A DNA stretch of 42,309 bases, from positions 1-42,309 of the IMG/VR virus record IMGVR_UViG_3300025616_000011. One strand, written 5' to 3'. Positions within the stretch are counted from its first letter, which is position 1; each line of letters begins with the position of its first letter. Both the position numbers and the translations under genes were made by a program. The notes under the pieces are model-generated. The model saw only the letters and a list, made by a program, of their open reading frames with translations, had not been told where the DNA came from and did not search any database. Source of the DNA: a virus. Positions 1 through 6,135 of the stretch are shown here, piece after piece.

Positions 1-28
1 GCTTTGTTGATGTTTGCTACATAATAAC

Positions 29-48
29 TGGTGCCCAGAAGAGGACTC
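29..48. other. Putative phage attachment site core (tRNA-Leu 3' end)
   Basis: The bases TGGTGCCCAGAAGAGGACTC are the reverse complement of the last 20 bases of a typical bacterial tRNA-Leu gene (T-loop GAGTCC through the 3' CCA). The similarity stops at position 49, so only a tRNA fragment is present. Temperate phages commonly integrate at such tRNA 3' ends. An excisionase-like gene lies 75 bases away at the end of the leftward operon, as in lambda. No integrase is in the window; it may lie just left of position 1. Recognition of the tRNA is from memory, not a search. Confidence 0.6.
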
Positions 49-79
49 TAGCGACTTATTAAATCAATAGGTTACAGTC

Positions 80-101
80 GTTTGTCGTGATTTTGTCGTG
101 T
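80..101. repeat. Short direct repeat beside the att core
   Basis: The nonamer TTTGTCGTG occurs twice, at 80-88 and 93-101, between the tRNA fragment and the first gene. Short direct repeats beside an attachment core are often arm-type binding sites for a tyrosine integrase or its excisionase. Only the repeat itself is seen; the binding role is inferred from position. Confidence 0.35.
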
Positions 102-122
102 TCTCTTAAAAATTCCTGTAAT

Positions 123-344
123 TTACGCCGCTTTTCGTGGTCTTCCGACGGGCTTCTGAACACGATCCTCAAGCCATCGCTCAACGTCAATCATGCGCCA
201 TAATACTGTTTTGCTGTTCGGTATTAAAAGCCGGGGCGGCAAAGATTCCGGTCTGCGCGACACATCCTCCGCGATTGTTCTTTCTGTTCTGTGTAATATC
301 AGAGCTAAATCCGCAATCCTGATCGTCTTAACTGCTGCATTCAT
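123..344 (-). CDS. AlpA/excisionase-like helix-turn-helix protein
   Basis: This 73-residue basic protein has an N-terminal helix-turn-helix (about residues 8-35, VKTIRIADLALILHRTERTI) followed by W-LEDRVQKPVGRPRK. That layout is typical of AlpA or MerR-like excisionases and small prophage regulators. It is the last gene of the leftward operon and ends 75 bases from the putative att core, the place of xis in lambda-like phages. It likely binds DNA and biases recombination toward excision. A plain transcriptional regulator is an alternative. It begins four bases after the stop of the preceding gene. Confidence 0.55.
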   Translation of the reverse strand: MNAAVKTIRIADLALILHRTERTIAEDVSRRPESLPPRLLIPNSKTVLWRMIDVERWLEDRVQKPVGRPRKAA

Positions 345-347
345 TAT

Positions 348-536
348 TTAACCCTCATCTGTTTCATCATAAATCTCACCAGCTCGTTCACCGGCGAATG
401 TTTGCGCCAAGTCATGCATCCCCACCACGCATTTTGAAACATCAGGGTGCGTTCTATTTGTGTAACCGGGCAATCCCTCGATGTCAGCAGCCAACTGGGC
501 AAGGCGGCGGGCGAGTGCAAATCGTTCTGCGCTCAT
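348..536 (-). CDS. Small hypothetical phage protein
   Basis: A 62-residue acidic protein with an N-terminal amphipathic helix (ALARRLAQLAADIEGL). No domain is recognised. It overlaps the stop codon of the upstream gene by four bases (ATGA), the coupling used throughout this operon, which supports it being a real translated gene. Function unknown. Confidence 0.6.
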   Translation of the reverse strand: MSAERFALARRLAQLAADIEGLPGYTNRTHPDVSKCVVGMHDLAQTFAGERAGEIYDETDEG

Positions 537-1303
537 GGCGCAACCTCCTTCTGTGATGCGGCTATCATTGCTTTGTAAACCATCTCAGCCAGCATCTGAC
601 CGCTGGTATAAAGTGGCGAGCTGACCGCATCGAATCCAGCGTCAATCATTGCTTCTGATGGGTTAATTGGCGTAAGCACGTAACTGTCAGGGATTGCGGG
701 TACTGGGCGAGCATAAACAGGTCGAACTTTCCAATTATCTGCACCATCAACATCATAATCAACTATTGCGCAGTTAATGTGCTCGTGGCATGCCTGCTCA
801 TAACTTGCAGAAAACTCAACAGTATCACGCGAGTAAACTTCATATGAGCAAGGATTCTGACTCTTCAGCGCATCCAACTCTGATTTTGCCGCATCAAACC
901 AGCTTTGCAGGTCTTTGTTGGCTGCGCTCAATCTTTCAATCTGTGACTTGTAGCCGCGCTCTGCAATCTGATACGCATTCGCCTCGCAGAATCTAGCGCA
1001 CGGTGACGGGTGCTCGCCGCGTGCCTGCAATACGCGACGGTCATCTTCAATCACCTCATACTTCAATTCAAATTCATCAGGCCGCATCATTTTAAACTCG
1101 CCATTCTCGCCAATTCGCAACCAGTTAAGCGGATGGACGCACAACAGCGGCTTATCTTCAGCGCGCGCCATGATGGTATCTTTGTACATCTCAAAGCCCG
1201 TATAACCCAACTCTCGCAGCATTGCAGCCACCTGCTCGGTGTTATCGCCAGTCCACTGCAAACAGACCGCCCGATAAACCTTCTTTTTGTGCGTCCAATT
1301 CAT
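533..1303 (-). CDS. Hypothetical phage early protein with modular layout
   Basis: A 256-residue soluble protein. Residues 1-90 (YRAVCLQWTGDN through FELKYEVI) resemble small phage domains that begin with a YRA-x-QW strand and end with a P-x-EFE-x-KYE strand. Residues about 110-145 form a coiled-coil segment (IERLSAANKDLQSWFDAAKS). The C-terminal part (INPSEAMIDAGFDAVSS) resembles the tails of mosaic Ea22-like accessory proteins of lambdoid phages. These are impressions, not search results. It overlaps both neighbours by four bases. The role is unknown; its place fits accessory early functions. Confidence 0.6.
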   Translation of the reverse strand: MNWTHKKKVYRAVCLQWTGDNTEQVAAMLRELGYTGFEMYKDTIMARAEDKPLLCVHPLNWLRIGENGEFKMMRPDEFELKYEVIEDDRRVLQARGEHPSPCARFCEANAYQIAERGYKSQIERLSAANKDLQSWFDAAKSELDALKSQNPCSYEVYSRDTVEFSASYEQACHEHINCAIVDYDVDGADNWKVRPVYARPVPAIPDSYVLTPINPSEAMIDAGFDAVSSPLYTSGQMLAEMVYKAMIAASQKEVAP

Positions 1304-1770
1304 CGTATATCTCCCATTTCTAACCGCACCCGAACTTCAGCAAGTGAGCGTATTTGCTGGCCAACTGTGGCGGCTGCATTCTGTTCGTCATAAATTGTTA
1401 ACCCACGCATAACCGCCTTCGCCTCATCTCCGGTCATTCCCCACTTGTCCGACTTTTTGAACCGATCCCGGCACGCTACGAGCGCGTCTTGAGCTTTGCG
1501 AATGTCTACGGTATAAGTGGCCAGTACACCGTTGTTTTCAGCGAAGCATAGGCTCACGTTTATTGCATCAGCGAGGTTCTGCCATAGATCATGCGAACCA
1601 CGTCCGCGCCTGAGTCCGTCTAAGCTGGCGTGATACAGCATGCCTAACTTGTCCTGGCCGCCTTTGGTGATCGGCGTGTGCGCCAAGATGTAAGCGCCGG
1701 GGATATGCTGTTTTCTGCGCGCACCGCGCTTACGACACACGACAAACTCCCATCCACGAAACTTGTGCAA
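1300..1770 (-). CDS. Hypothetical phage protein
   Basis: A 156-residue, mildly basic protein with a basic N-terminus (CRKRGARRKQ) and no domain I can name. Its start overlaps the upstream HTH-like gene by about 40 bases, so a later start is possible, such as the internal Met before LYHASLDGLRRGRGSH. Its stop overlaps the next gene by four bases. The helical central part (WQNLADAINVSLCFAE) suggests a folded protein. Function unknown. Confidence 0.55.
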   Translation of the reverse strand: MHKFRGWEFVVCRKRGARRKQHIPGAYILAHTPITKGGQDKLGMLYHASLDGLRRGRGSHDLWQNLADAINVSLCFAENNGVLATYTVDIRKAQDALVACRDRFKKSDKWGMTGDEAKAVMRGLTIYDEQNAAATVGQQIRSLAEVRVRLEMGDIR

Positions 1771-2038
1771 GCCTATTTCCAGCTTCCATCAACTCACGCT
1801 CTTTGTCGGTGTACTTTGGCTCGTAAACGCGCGCTGAAATTACCGCGTTCTTTCGCGCCTTCTGCGCGGCATCCATCTTTGGCGAGCTGCGTTTTTGGCG
1901 CAATCCCAGCGCGATGATCTGCCTGTTCGCTACACCTGAATCGCAAAACAAAAAACCAGCTATTTCGGCAGTTGTGAATTTTCCGAACCACTTTTTGATA
2001 TTCGCGTTTTCTTCATCTGACCAGATGCGTTTTTTCAT
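1730..2038 (-). CDS. SANT/HTH-like small DNA-binding protein
   Basis: A 102-residue basic protein. Residues 4-45 (WSDEENANIKKWFGKFT, then TAEIAGFL) resemble Myb/SANT or GcrA-like helix-turn-helix modules that begin W-(T/S)-x-EE. This predicts DNA binding. The start ATG overlaps the RT stop (ATGA) and is preceded by GGAGG at good spacing inside the RT gene, so it is translationally coupled to the reverse transcriptase. Its link to the DGR may be only positional. The target is unknown. Confidence 0.55.
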   Translation of the reverse strand: MKKRIWSDEENANIKKWFGKFTTAEIAGFLFCDSGVANRQIIALGLRQKRSSPKMDAAQKARKNAVISARVYEPKYTDKERELMEAGNRLAQVSWMGVCRVS

Positions 2039-3138
2039 GATGATTTCCTCCGATAAATTTTCGTTAAACTTCCGTTAATCGTATGCCCGCGTTTGCGCAG
2101 TACGTTAGATAGCAAAATTCTTTGGTGATAGCTGTGAGTTGCCTGACGCATAAGCCCAAAGTAGCTATTCGCTGTTTTGTATAGTTCTGCGCTATCGATA
2201 GTGCTGACGCGGCGCATCGCCTCATTGATGGTGCGTTTGCGCATCGTGCGGTGCCATGGCCGGATAACCTGTCCGACAAAATCAACACCGCGAGAAATTG
2301 GCTGCAGGATTGTTTTTGATGGGTTGATGCGAGCGTGCAGCCTATCGCTCAAGAACTCTTCGATCTGCGCTTTGGCTGCGTTGAGCCATTGCGGTGATTC
2401 ATGCAGAATCAGAAAATCGTCCACATAGCGGATATAGTGGCGCGCCTGCAACTTGTGCTTACAGAACTGGTCGAGTTCATCCAGGTAAATGTTGGCGAAG
2501 AACTGGCTGCTGAGATTGCCAATTGGCAACCCGAGGTGCGCTGGGTGGTTTGTTAGCCGTTTGTGCGGCGGCACTAAGTCGAGCATGCGAGGCGACCCGC
2601 GCAGTTCGTAGTTTTGGCGCGGATCGTGAAACAGGATCGTGTCGGCCAGCTGCATCCACCACGGTTCAGTAACGCGCTTGGCAATCAACTCTCGCAGGAT
2701 GTTCTTATCGATACTGACGAAAAAATTAGCAAGGTCGAGTTTCAGGTAATACGCATGTTTGCCCCAGTTCTGAGTGATGCTGCGCACATTCGATTCAAGC
2801 CGTTTTGCGCCGTACAGCGTGCCGCGACCTGGTATGCAAGCGCAGCTATCAGCAATGAATCTGGCGTGGAAGATCGGCGCGAGGCGGTTGTAGAGAAGGT
2901 GATGCACGATGCGGTCGCGGAAGTCCGCTGCCCATACTTCGCGCGGCTTTGGTTTAGTGATGGCAAAGCAGATGCTTTTCCCTGGCTTATATGAGCCGTC
3001 TGATAGTTCATCGTGCAGACCAATCAGGTTGTGCTCAAGATTATGCTCAAAGCGTAGTGCGCTATCTGTATTGCGTTTGTGGCGTCGGCAGTCTTTGTAT
3101 GCCTCGGCCAGTAATTCGATTGAATATCCAGTATCCAT
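2035..3138 (-). CDS. Diversity-generating retroelement reverse transcriptase
   Basis: This 367-residue protein is the error-prone reverse transcriptase that copies the template RNA into mutated cDNA for the variable repeats. Polymerase motifs are visible: KLDLANFF at about 133-140 with the first catalytic Asp, GLPIGNLSSQ at 203-212, and YVDD at 238-241. The IGN-xSQ form of motif 4 marks the DGR family; group II intron and retron enzymes differ here. Length fits the family. I chose the ATG at 3138 because the RT fold starts there (MDTGYSIELLAEAY) and it lies 20 bases after the template repeat. The frame stays open upstream to 3435 through the template repeat, which I regard as non-coding for RT. 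The last gene of the DGR cassette, it overlaps the next gene by four bases. Confidence 0.93.
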   Translation of the reverse strand: MDTGYSIELLAEAYKDCRRHKRNTDSALRFEHNLEHNLIGLHDELSDGSYKPGKSICFAITKPKPREVWAADFRDRIVHHLLYNRLAPIFHARFIADSCACIPGRGTLYGAKRLESNVRSITQNWGKHAYYLKLDLANFFVSIDKNILRELIAKRVTEPWWMQLADTILFHDPRQNYELRGSPRMLDLVPPHKRLTNHPAHLGLPIGNLSSQFFANIYLDELDQFCKHKLQARHYIRYVDDFLILHESPQWLNAAKAQIEEFLSDRLHARINPSKTILQPISRGVDFVGQVIRPWHRTMRKRTINEAMRRVSTIDSAELYKTANSYFGLMRQATHSYHQRILLSNVLRKRGHTINGSLTKIYRRKSS

Positions 3139-3150
3139 AGAAGCTCTCGG

Positions 3151-3235
3151 TTGAATTTGCGGAAGGGGCGAACACGGAACTCGTTGTTCCGATTGTTGTT
3201 GTTGACGTTGCCGTTCTCGAAGTCCACTGCCCACG
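3151..3235 (-). repeat. DGR template repeat (TR)
   Basis: A 78-base core (3158-3235) is shared with VR1 and VR2 and extends to about 3151 on the 3' side. On the minus strand it contains eight AAC/AAT codons in the phase used by the variable proteins, so it reads as an Asn-rich stretch V-NNNN-R-NN-E. AAY codons are the standard DGR design: randomising their adenines gives 15 amino acids and no stops. It lies between avd and the RT gene, as in Bordetella phage BPP-1. It serves as RNA template, not as a protein gene. Confidence 0.93.
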
Positions 3236-3407
3236 ATATTCGAGCTATTCACGTTTTCAAATCGAGGCATTGCTTCAATAAGAAAACTGCGCGGAATCAT
3301 TGCGGCATACGCCGACGATATTCCTGATGCGCATGTCGGTAGGGCGAACCCTAGCGGCTCGACCAGATTCATAGCGCGTTGTCCAAATTGCCTTGGCAAA
3401 GTCGGCG

Positions 3408-3755
3408 TCAAGCGCATTCCGATTTCCTCTGCCATCCGGTAGCCTGCTTCCCAATGCTTGCCGTGATGGCTATAGCTTTCCCATACTGACCATGAGATAT
3501 AAGGCGCAAGTCAACCGCCAGGCGCAGAGACAGATTAACCGCCTCAACTTCCTGCCGCATTTTGCTCAGGATTGGCGACTTGTCCTGCGATGTATTTGCC
3601 TCGTAGGTACGCATTACCAGCCCCATGCAGCGTCTTCTCAATTCAGCGCCGAAGTCCGCTTTATAGTTTCTGGGCATGTTCGCTACGAGTTGCATCACCA
3701 GCTGTGCCAGTTGGTAAGTCGCCTTGTAAATTGCTGTGTCAGTATGGAGTGCCAT
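3408..3755 (-). CDS. avd: Avd-like DGR accessory protein (four-helix bundle)
   Basis: A 115-residue basic, almost entirely helical protein. Segments YKATYQLAQLVMQLVANM, ADFGAELRRRCMGLVMRTYE, ILSKMRQEVEAVNLSLRLAV and QYGKAIAITASIGKQATGW fit the four-helix bundle of Avd proteins, the S23-like family. Avd forms a pentamer that binds the reverse transcriptase and template RNA and is needed for mutagenic cDNA synthesis. Its place between variable gene and template repeat matches BPP-1. No clear ribosome site precedes the ATG; a 15-base hairpin lies eight bases upstream, so translation may be coupled or structure-controlled. Confidence 0.85.
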   Translation of the reverse strand: MALHTDTAIYKATYQLAQLVMQLVANMPRNYKADFGAELRRRCMGLVMRTYEANTSQDKSPILSKMRQEVEAVNLSLRLAVDLRLISHGQYGKAIAITASIGKQATGWQRKSECA

Positions 3756-3763
3756 ATTTTTAG

Positions 3764-3778
3764 CGGGCTACGCCCGCG
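3764..3778 (-). other. DGR-type hairpin/cruciform downstream of VR1
   Basis: The palindrome GCGGGC-GTA-GCCCGC (minus-strand sense) lies six bases past the VP1 stop. It has six perfect GC pairs and no U-run, so it is not an intrinsic terminator. In BPP-1 a GC-rich hairpin just downstream of the variable repeat stimulates retrohoming, and this matches it in kind and position. No similar hairpin follows VR2. Confidence 0.65.
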
Positions 3779-3784
3779 AAATTG

Positions 3785-4201
3785 TTAAATTGATGAAGCG
3801 ATGAAGCTGCGGAAGGGGCGAACACGGAACTCGCCGCCCCGATAGTAGCTGCCGACGTCGCCGTACTCGAAGTCCACTGCCCACGACCAGCCGTGATGAT
3901 GCGAGCGCGTCCAGTAAACGCTGTCCATGCCGCCGTCACACTTGAATTGCTCCCGCGCGTTGACATAGGCCAGCATGTAATCTTCCTGCTCGCCGGTATT
4001 CCAATCGTCATAGCCGTTGATTTCTTTGAACTGTGCGGATTCCGCTGCGGCGAAATTCTTCCCAGTAAGGTCGTAGTCAATACCGGCAGGCGTGACGACG
4101 TAGCGTTCCTCACCGTCTATGATGCGCATGCCACAATAAACGCCGCCTTGTTCTGCCCAAAGTTCGCCGATTTTTGGTGCTGTGATTTTCTTTTCGTTCA
4201 T
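3785..4201 (-). CDS. DGR variable protein 1 (DUF1566-like C-type lectin fold)
   Basis: A 138-residue protein whose last third ends in the variable repeat. The C-terminus reads VYWTRS, then SWAVDFEYG and EFRVRPFRSF, the YW-S/T plus W-x-(V/D)-F-x-NG plus VRP-R pattern of DUF1566 (Lcl C-terminal) domains, which adopt the C-type-lectin fold used by DGR targets. Variable residues are Y, D, GSYY and GG, each at an Asn position of the template. I start at MNEKKITAPK (4201), preceded by AAGGAG at good spacing. It has no signal peptide or membrane segment. It follows VP2 by 32 bases. The ligand is unknown. The longer frame to 4330 is an artefact reading through VR2. Confidence 0.88.
   Translation of the reverse strand: MNEKKITAPKIGELWAEQGGVYCGMRIIDGEERYVVTPAGIDYDLTGKNFAAAESAQFKEINGYDDWNTGEQEDYMLAYVNAREQFKCDGGMDSVYWTRSHHHGWSWAVDFEYGDVGSYYRGGEFRVRPFRSFIASSI
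3801..3885 (-). repeat. Variable repeat 1 (VR1)
   Basis: Aligned with the template at a fixed offset of 650 bases, the 78-base core has 11 differences, all at template adenines. Extending to 3801 adds three more, also at adenines. The flanks GAGTTCCGTGTTCGCC and GTGGGCAGTGGACTTC are unchanged. VR1 covers the last part of VP1. Confidence 0.93.
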
Positions 4202-4233
4202 GGTGATTCTCCTTTTAAAAATTGATGAATGGG

Positions 4234-4797
4234 TTAATAGGTAAATCTGCGGAAGGGGCGAACACGGAACTCGGTGAGACGAAGGTTGTCGTAGACGTTG
4301 CCGTCCTCGAAGTCCACTGCCCACGCACAATCATTCCCGCGTGTGGTGCTAGTCCAGTAATAGTCTTTCGGGTTGAACAGGTGCGGAACATTTGCCAGCG
4401 CAACCATCAGCTCACGGCGTGCAGGCAGATAAAAGTCACAATGCCCGCTACGCTCATAATTCGCAGCTAGGTCTGCTGCTGGGGATTTCCCGCGCAGCGT
4501 ATTGGTGCTCGACAGGCCGTCCCATTGCGACAGATCGCCTTTATGATCACGGCCAAATTCCACCATGCCGATGTCCATTTCCTCGGCGACGATCAGTCCG
4601 TACAGAACTTTATCGTCGCCAAGAATGTCGCCGACATAGATGCCACCCTCTGTTGTCAGGTATTCGCCAATGCGTGGGCGGCGGTTGCCGGTTGCACTGG
4701 ATTGCTGGCGTAGGCTGTCGAGCAGGTTGCGTGCAACAATTTCAGCTGGTAGCGCGATTTTTGCACCGAAGCCAAGATCAAATTCAATTGAGTTCAT
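4234..4797 (-). CDS. DGR variable protein 2 (DUF1566-like C-type lectin fold)
   Basis: A 187-residue protein with a fuller DUF1566 domain than VP1. Residues about 60-85 hold GGIYVGDILGDDKVLYGLIV, then DWNT-like core motifs, FYLPARRELMVAL, YYWTSTTRGN and AWAVDFEDG followed by EFRVRPFRRF at the C-terminus. Variable positions carry D, N, YDNL and LT. The start ATG at 4797 has AAGGA seven to eight bases upstream and follows the preceding gene stop by 23 bases; a further in-frame ATG at 4836 overlaps that gene and is less likely. No export signal is visible, so a cytoplasmic or virion-associated role are both open. It is transcribed first in the cassette. Confidence 0.88.
   Translation of the reverse strand: MNSIEFDLGFGAKIALPAEIVARNLLDSLRQQSSATGNRRPRIGEYLTTEGGIYVGDILGDDKVLYGLIVAEEMDIGMVEFGRDHKGDLSQWDGLSSTNTLRGKSPAADLAANYERSGHCDFYLPARRELMVALANVPHLFNPKDYYWTSTTRGNDCAWAVDFEDGNVYDNLRLTEFRVRPFRRFTY
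4248..4325 (-). repeat. Variable repeat 2 (VR2)
   Basis: Aligned with the template at an offset of 1090 bases, the core shows nine differences: eight at template adenines and one at a G (CGG to CGT, silent for Arg). It differs from VR1 at most variable codons, so the two targets were diversified separately. Confidence 0.92.
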
Positions 4798-4820
4798 GAT
4801 ATTTCCTTGAGTAATTGGGC

Positions 4821-5627
4821 TTATTTTTGATTCCACACGGCGCCGCGCACCGCATCGCCGACTGGAACCATGGCGAACACTTCCGCTTTGCCGACGAACT
4901 TAGCCGCGCGCATGGCCTGCTGACGTGCTTTCTCCAGCGACTTGACCACAAACGGCTTGTGCTTCGGGATGCGGATCAGGAATTGCTCGACGGTGACTTG
5001 CCGCTCTTGTTTTTCTGCATACTGCATAGACTCAAACGCTATACGGGTTATTTCGCCATCCTTTGATGCGACGACTTCTCTTAGGCGCGATGCTTCGTCG
5101 TCAGCTTTTGAAAGGGCGCGTGAGATACGTAGCTTTTCATCTAGCAGTTTCTCGGTATCGTCACGCCATGTTCGATTCTCCGCCTGCGCGCCTGCAAGCT
5201 CATCGTGCAGCCGCGCATTCTCTTTCGCACCATCCTCGACCAGCTTGCGCAGCTCCTCCAATTCACCGGTTGATGCAGGGAAAATCTTATGGATTACCTG
5301 GTCAATCGTTACAGCTGGTTTTTCAGTTGTTAAATTCGGCTTAACATCTGGCGCAAATGGTGAAGACTCCTTATCGGTTGCCGCATCCGACTTGATGCGT
5401 GCTTTGCCCAGATCAGTAATGCTGTAGGCCTGCTTTCTTGTAATCCCGTCCATGCGGCTGGTCAGCAAACCATCCTGTTTAGCCTGATAGCAGTTGTCGC
5501 CAATTTGCTTTTCGGTAAAATCCGACAGAGAATCGATCATGTCCGCCACGGTCAGATCAGGTTTACGCGCGAGCAGGGCGAGGATCTGAATGCGGATGCC
5601 CTTCATTGGTTTTGCGGTGTCTTTCAT
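4821..5627 (-). CDS. Winged-helix plus coiled-coil early protein
   Basis: A 268-residue protein. Residues 8-75 (IRIQILALLARKPDLTVADMIDSL through QAYSITDLGKARI) read like a winged helix-turn-helix with a C-terminal wing. A linker follows, then a long heptad-rich coiled coil (about 120-205). The C-terminal 60 residues are basic (IPKHKPFVVKSLEKARQQAM). This suggests a dimeric DNA-binding protein; the partner is unknown. It overlaps the acyl-carrier-like gene by four bases and immediately precedes the DGR cassette in the same operon. Confidence 0.6.
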   Translation of the reverse strand: MKDTAKPMKGIRIQILALLARKPDLTVADMIDSLSDFTEKQIGDNCYQAKQDGLLTSRMDGITRKQAYSITDLGKARIKSDAATDKESSPFAPDVKPNLTTEKPAVTIDQVIHKIFPASTGELEELRKLVEDGAKENARLHDELAGAQAENRTWRDDTEKLLDEKLRISRALSKADDEASRLREVVASKDGEITRIAFESMQYAEKQERQVTVEQFLIRIPKHKPFVVKSLEKARQQAMRAAKFVGKAEVFAMVPVGDAVRGAVWNQK

Positions 5628-5857
5628 ATCATCACCTTCACCATATAGTTAATAACGTCCTGCACAGACTTCCATTTTTCTGCATCAGCATCCTCTATCA
5701 CGATGTCGAAATAATCCTCAATCATCATCGCCAGTTCGCACCGATCAATCTCGTCCATTTCGAGAGAGTGGAGCGTGTCAGATAGATTTATGTGCTCTGG
5801 ATCGCGGCCGGTCTGATCTGCGATACATGCGATTACCTCGGCTTGCATATTGTTCAT
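5624..5857 (-). CDS. Acyl-carrier-protein-like protein lacking the carrier serine
   Basis: A 77-residue acidic protein that aligns over its length with bacterial acyl carrier protein. The segments MDEIDRCELAMMIEDYFDI and AEKWKSVQDVINYM match helix II and the helix III/IV region. In true ACP the helix II motif is DSL, and its serine carries 4'-phosphopantetheine. Here it reads DEI, so the attachment residue is Glu. It therefore cannot carry an acyl chain the usual way and may act as a structural mimic or adaptor. It is joined to the KTSC gene by a one-base TAATG overlap. Confidence 0.65.
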   Translation of the reverse strand: MNNMQAEVIACIADQTGRDPEHINLSDTLHSLEMDEIDRCELAMMIEDYFDIVIEDADAEKWKSVQDVINYMVKVMI

Positions 5858-6108
5858 TACGACACTTTCACAAACGGGTGTTTTTCAACATGCGGCTTGA
5901 TGTGCTTTCCGAAGTGCGAGCCAATCGAATCCGACTTCTTGAATGCGGCAAAATCTTCCGATGTGAAATTTTCATAGTGATACACGCTGCCGGGGGTTCC
6001 ATCACGGCGCGGTGAGAACTGGATAGCAAGTGTGTTCGTTTCAGGGTGGTGACCAATAGCCGCGATCTGGCTTGATTCAACCGGTGTTAATGCGATTTGC
6101 TTGTTCAT
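5857..6108 (-). CDS. KTSC-domain protein
   Basis: An 83-residue protein matching the small KTSC domain: VESSQIAAIGHHPETNTLAI, then SVYHYENFTSEDFAAFKKSDS and IGSHFGKHIKP. KTSC domains are common in phages and next to varied enzymes; their biochemical role is not established to my knowledge. The ATG follows AAGGA with good spacing. It is in the early operon between the exonuclease and the ACP-like gene. Confidence 0.75.
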   Translation of the reverse strand: MNKQIALTPVESSQIAAIGHHPETNTLAIQFSPRRDGTPGSVYHYENFTSEDFAAFKKSDSIGSHFGKHIKPHVEKHPFVKVS

Positions 6109-6135
6109 GTTTTTTCCTTTTATGTTGAATGGTGG

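Noticed and set aside
2035-3138. Group II intron or retron reverse transcriptase
   Set aside because: Motif 4 reads IGN-xSQ, there is no maturase or HNH domain, and the flanking TR, VRs and Avd identify a DGR.
3024-3227. Asn-rich 67-codon minus-strand frame over the template repeat
   Set aside because: It is the template repeat read in the variable-protein phase. It continues into the RT gene in the wrong frame and has no ribosome site; the Asn run reflects AAC codons of the template.
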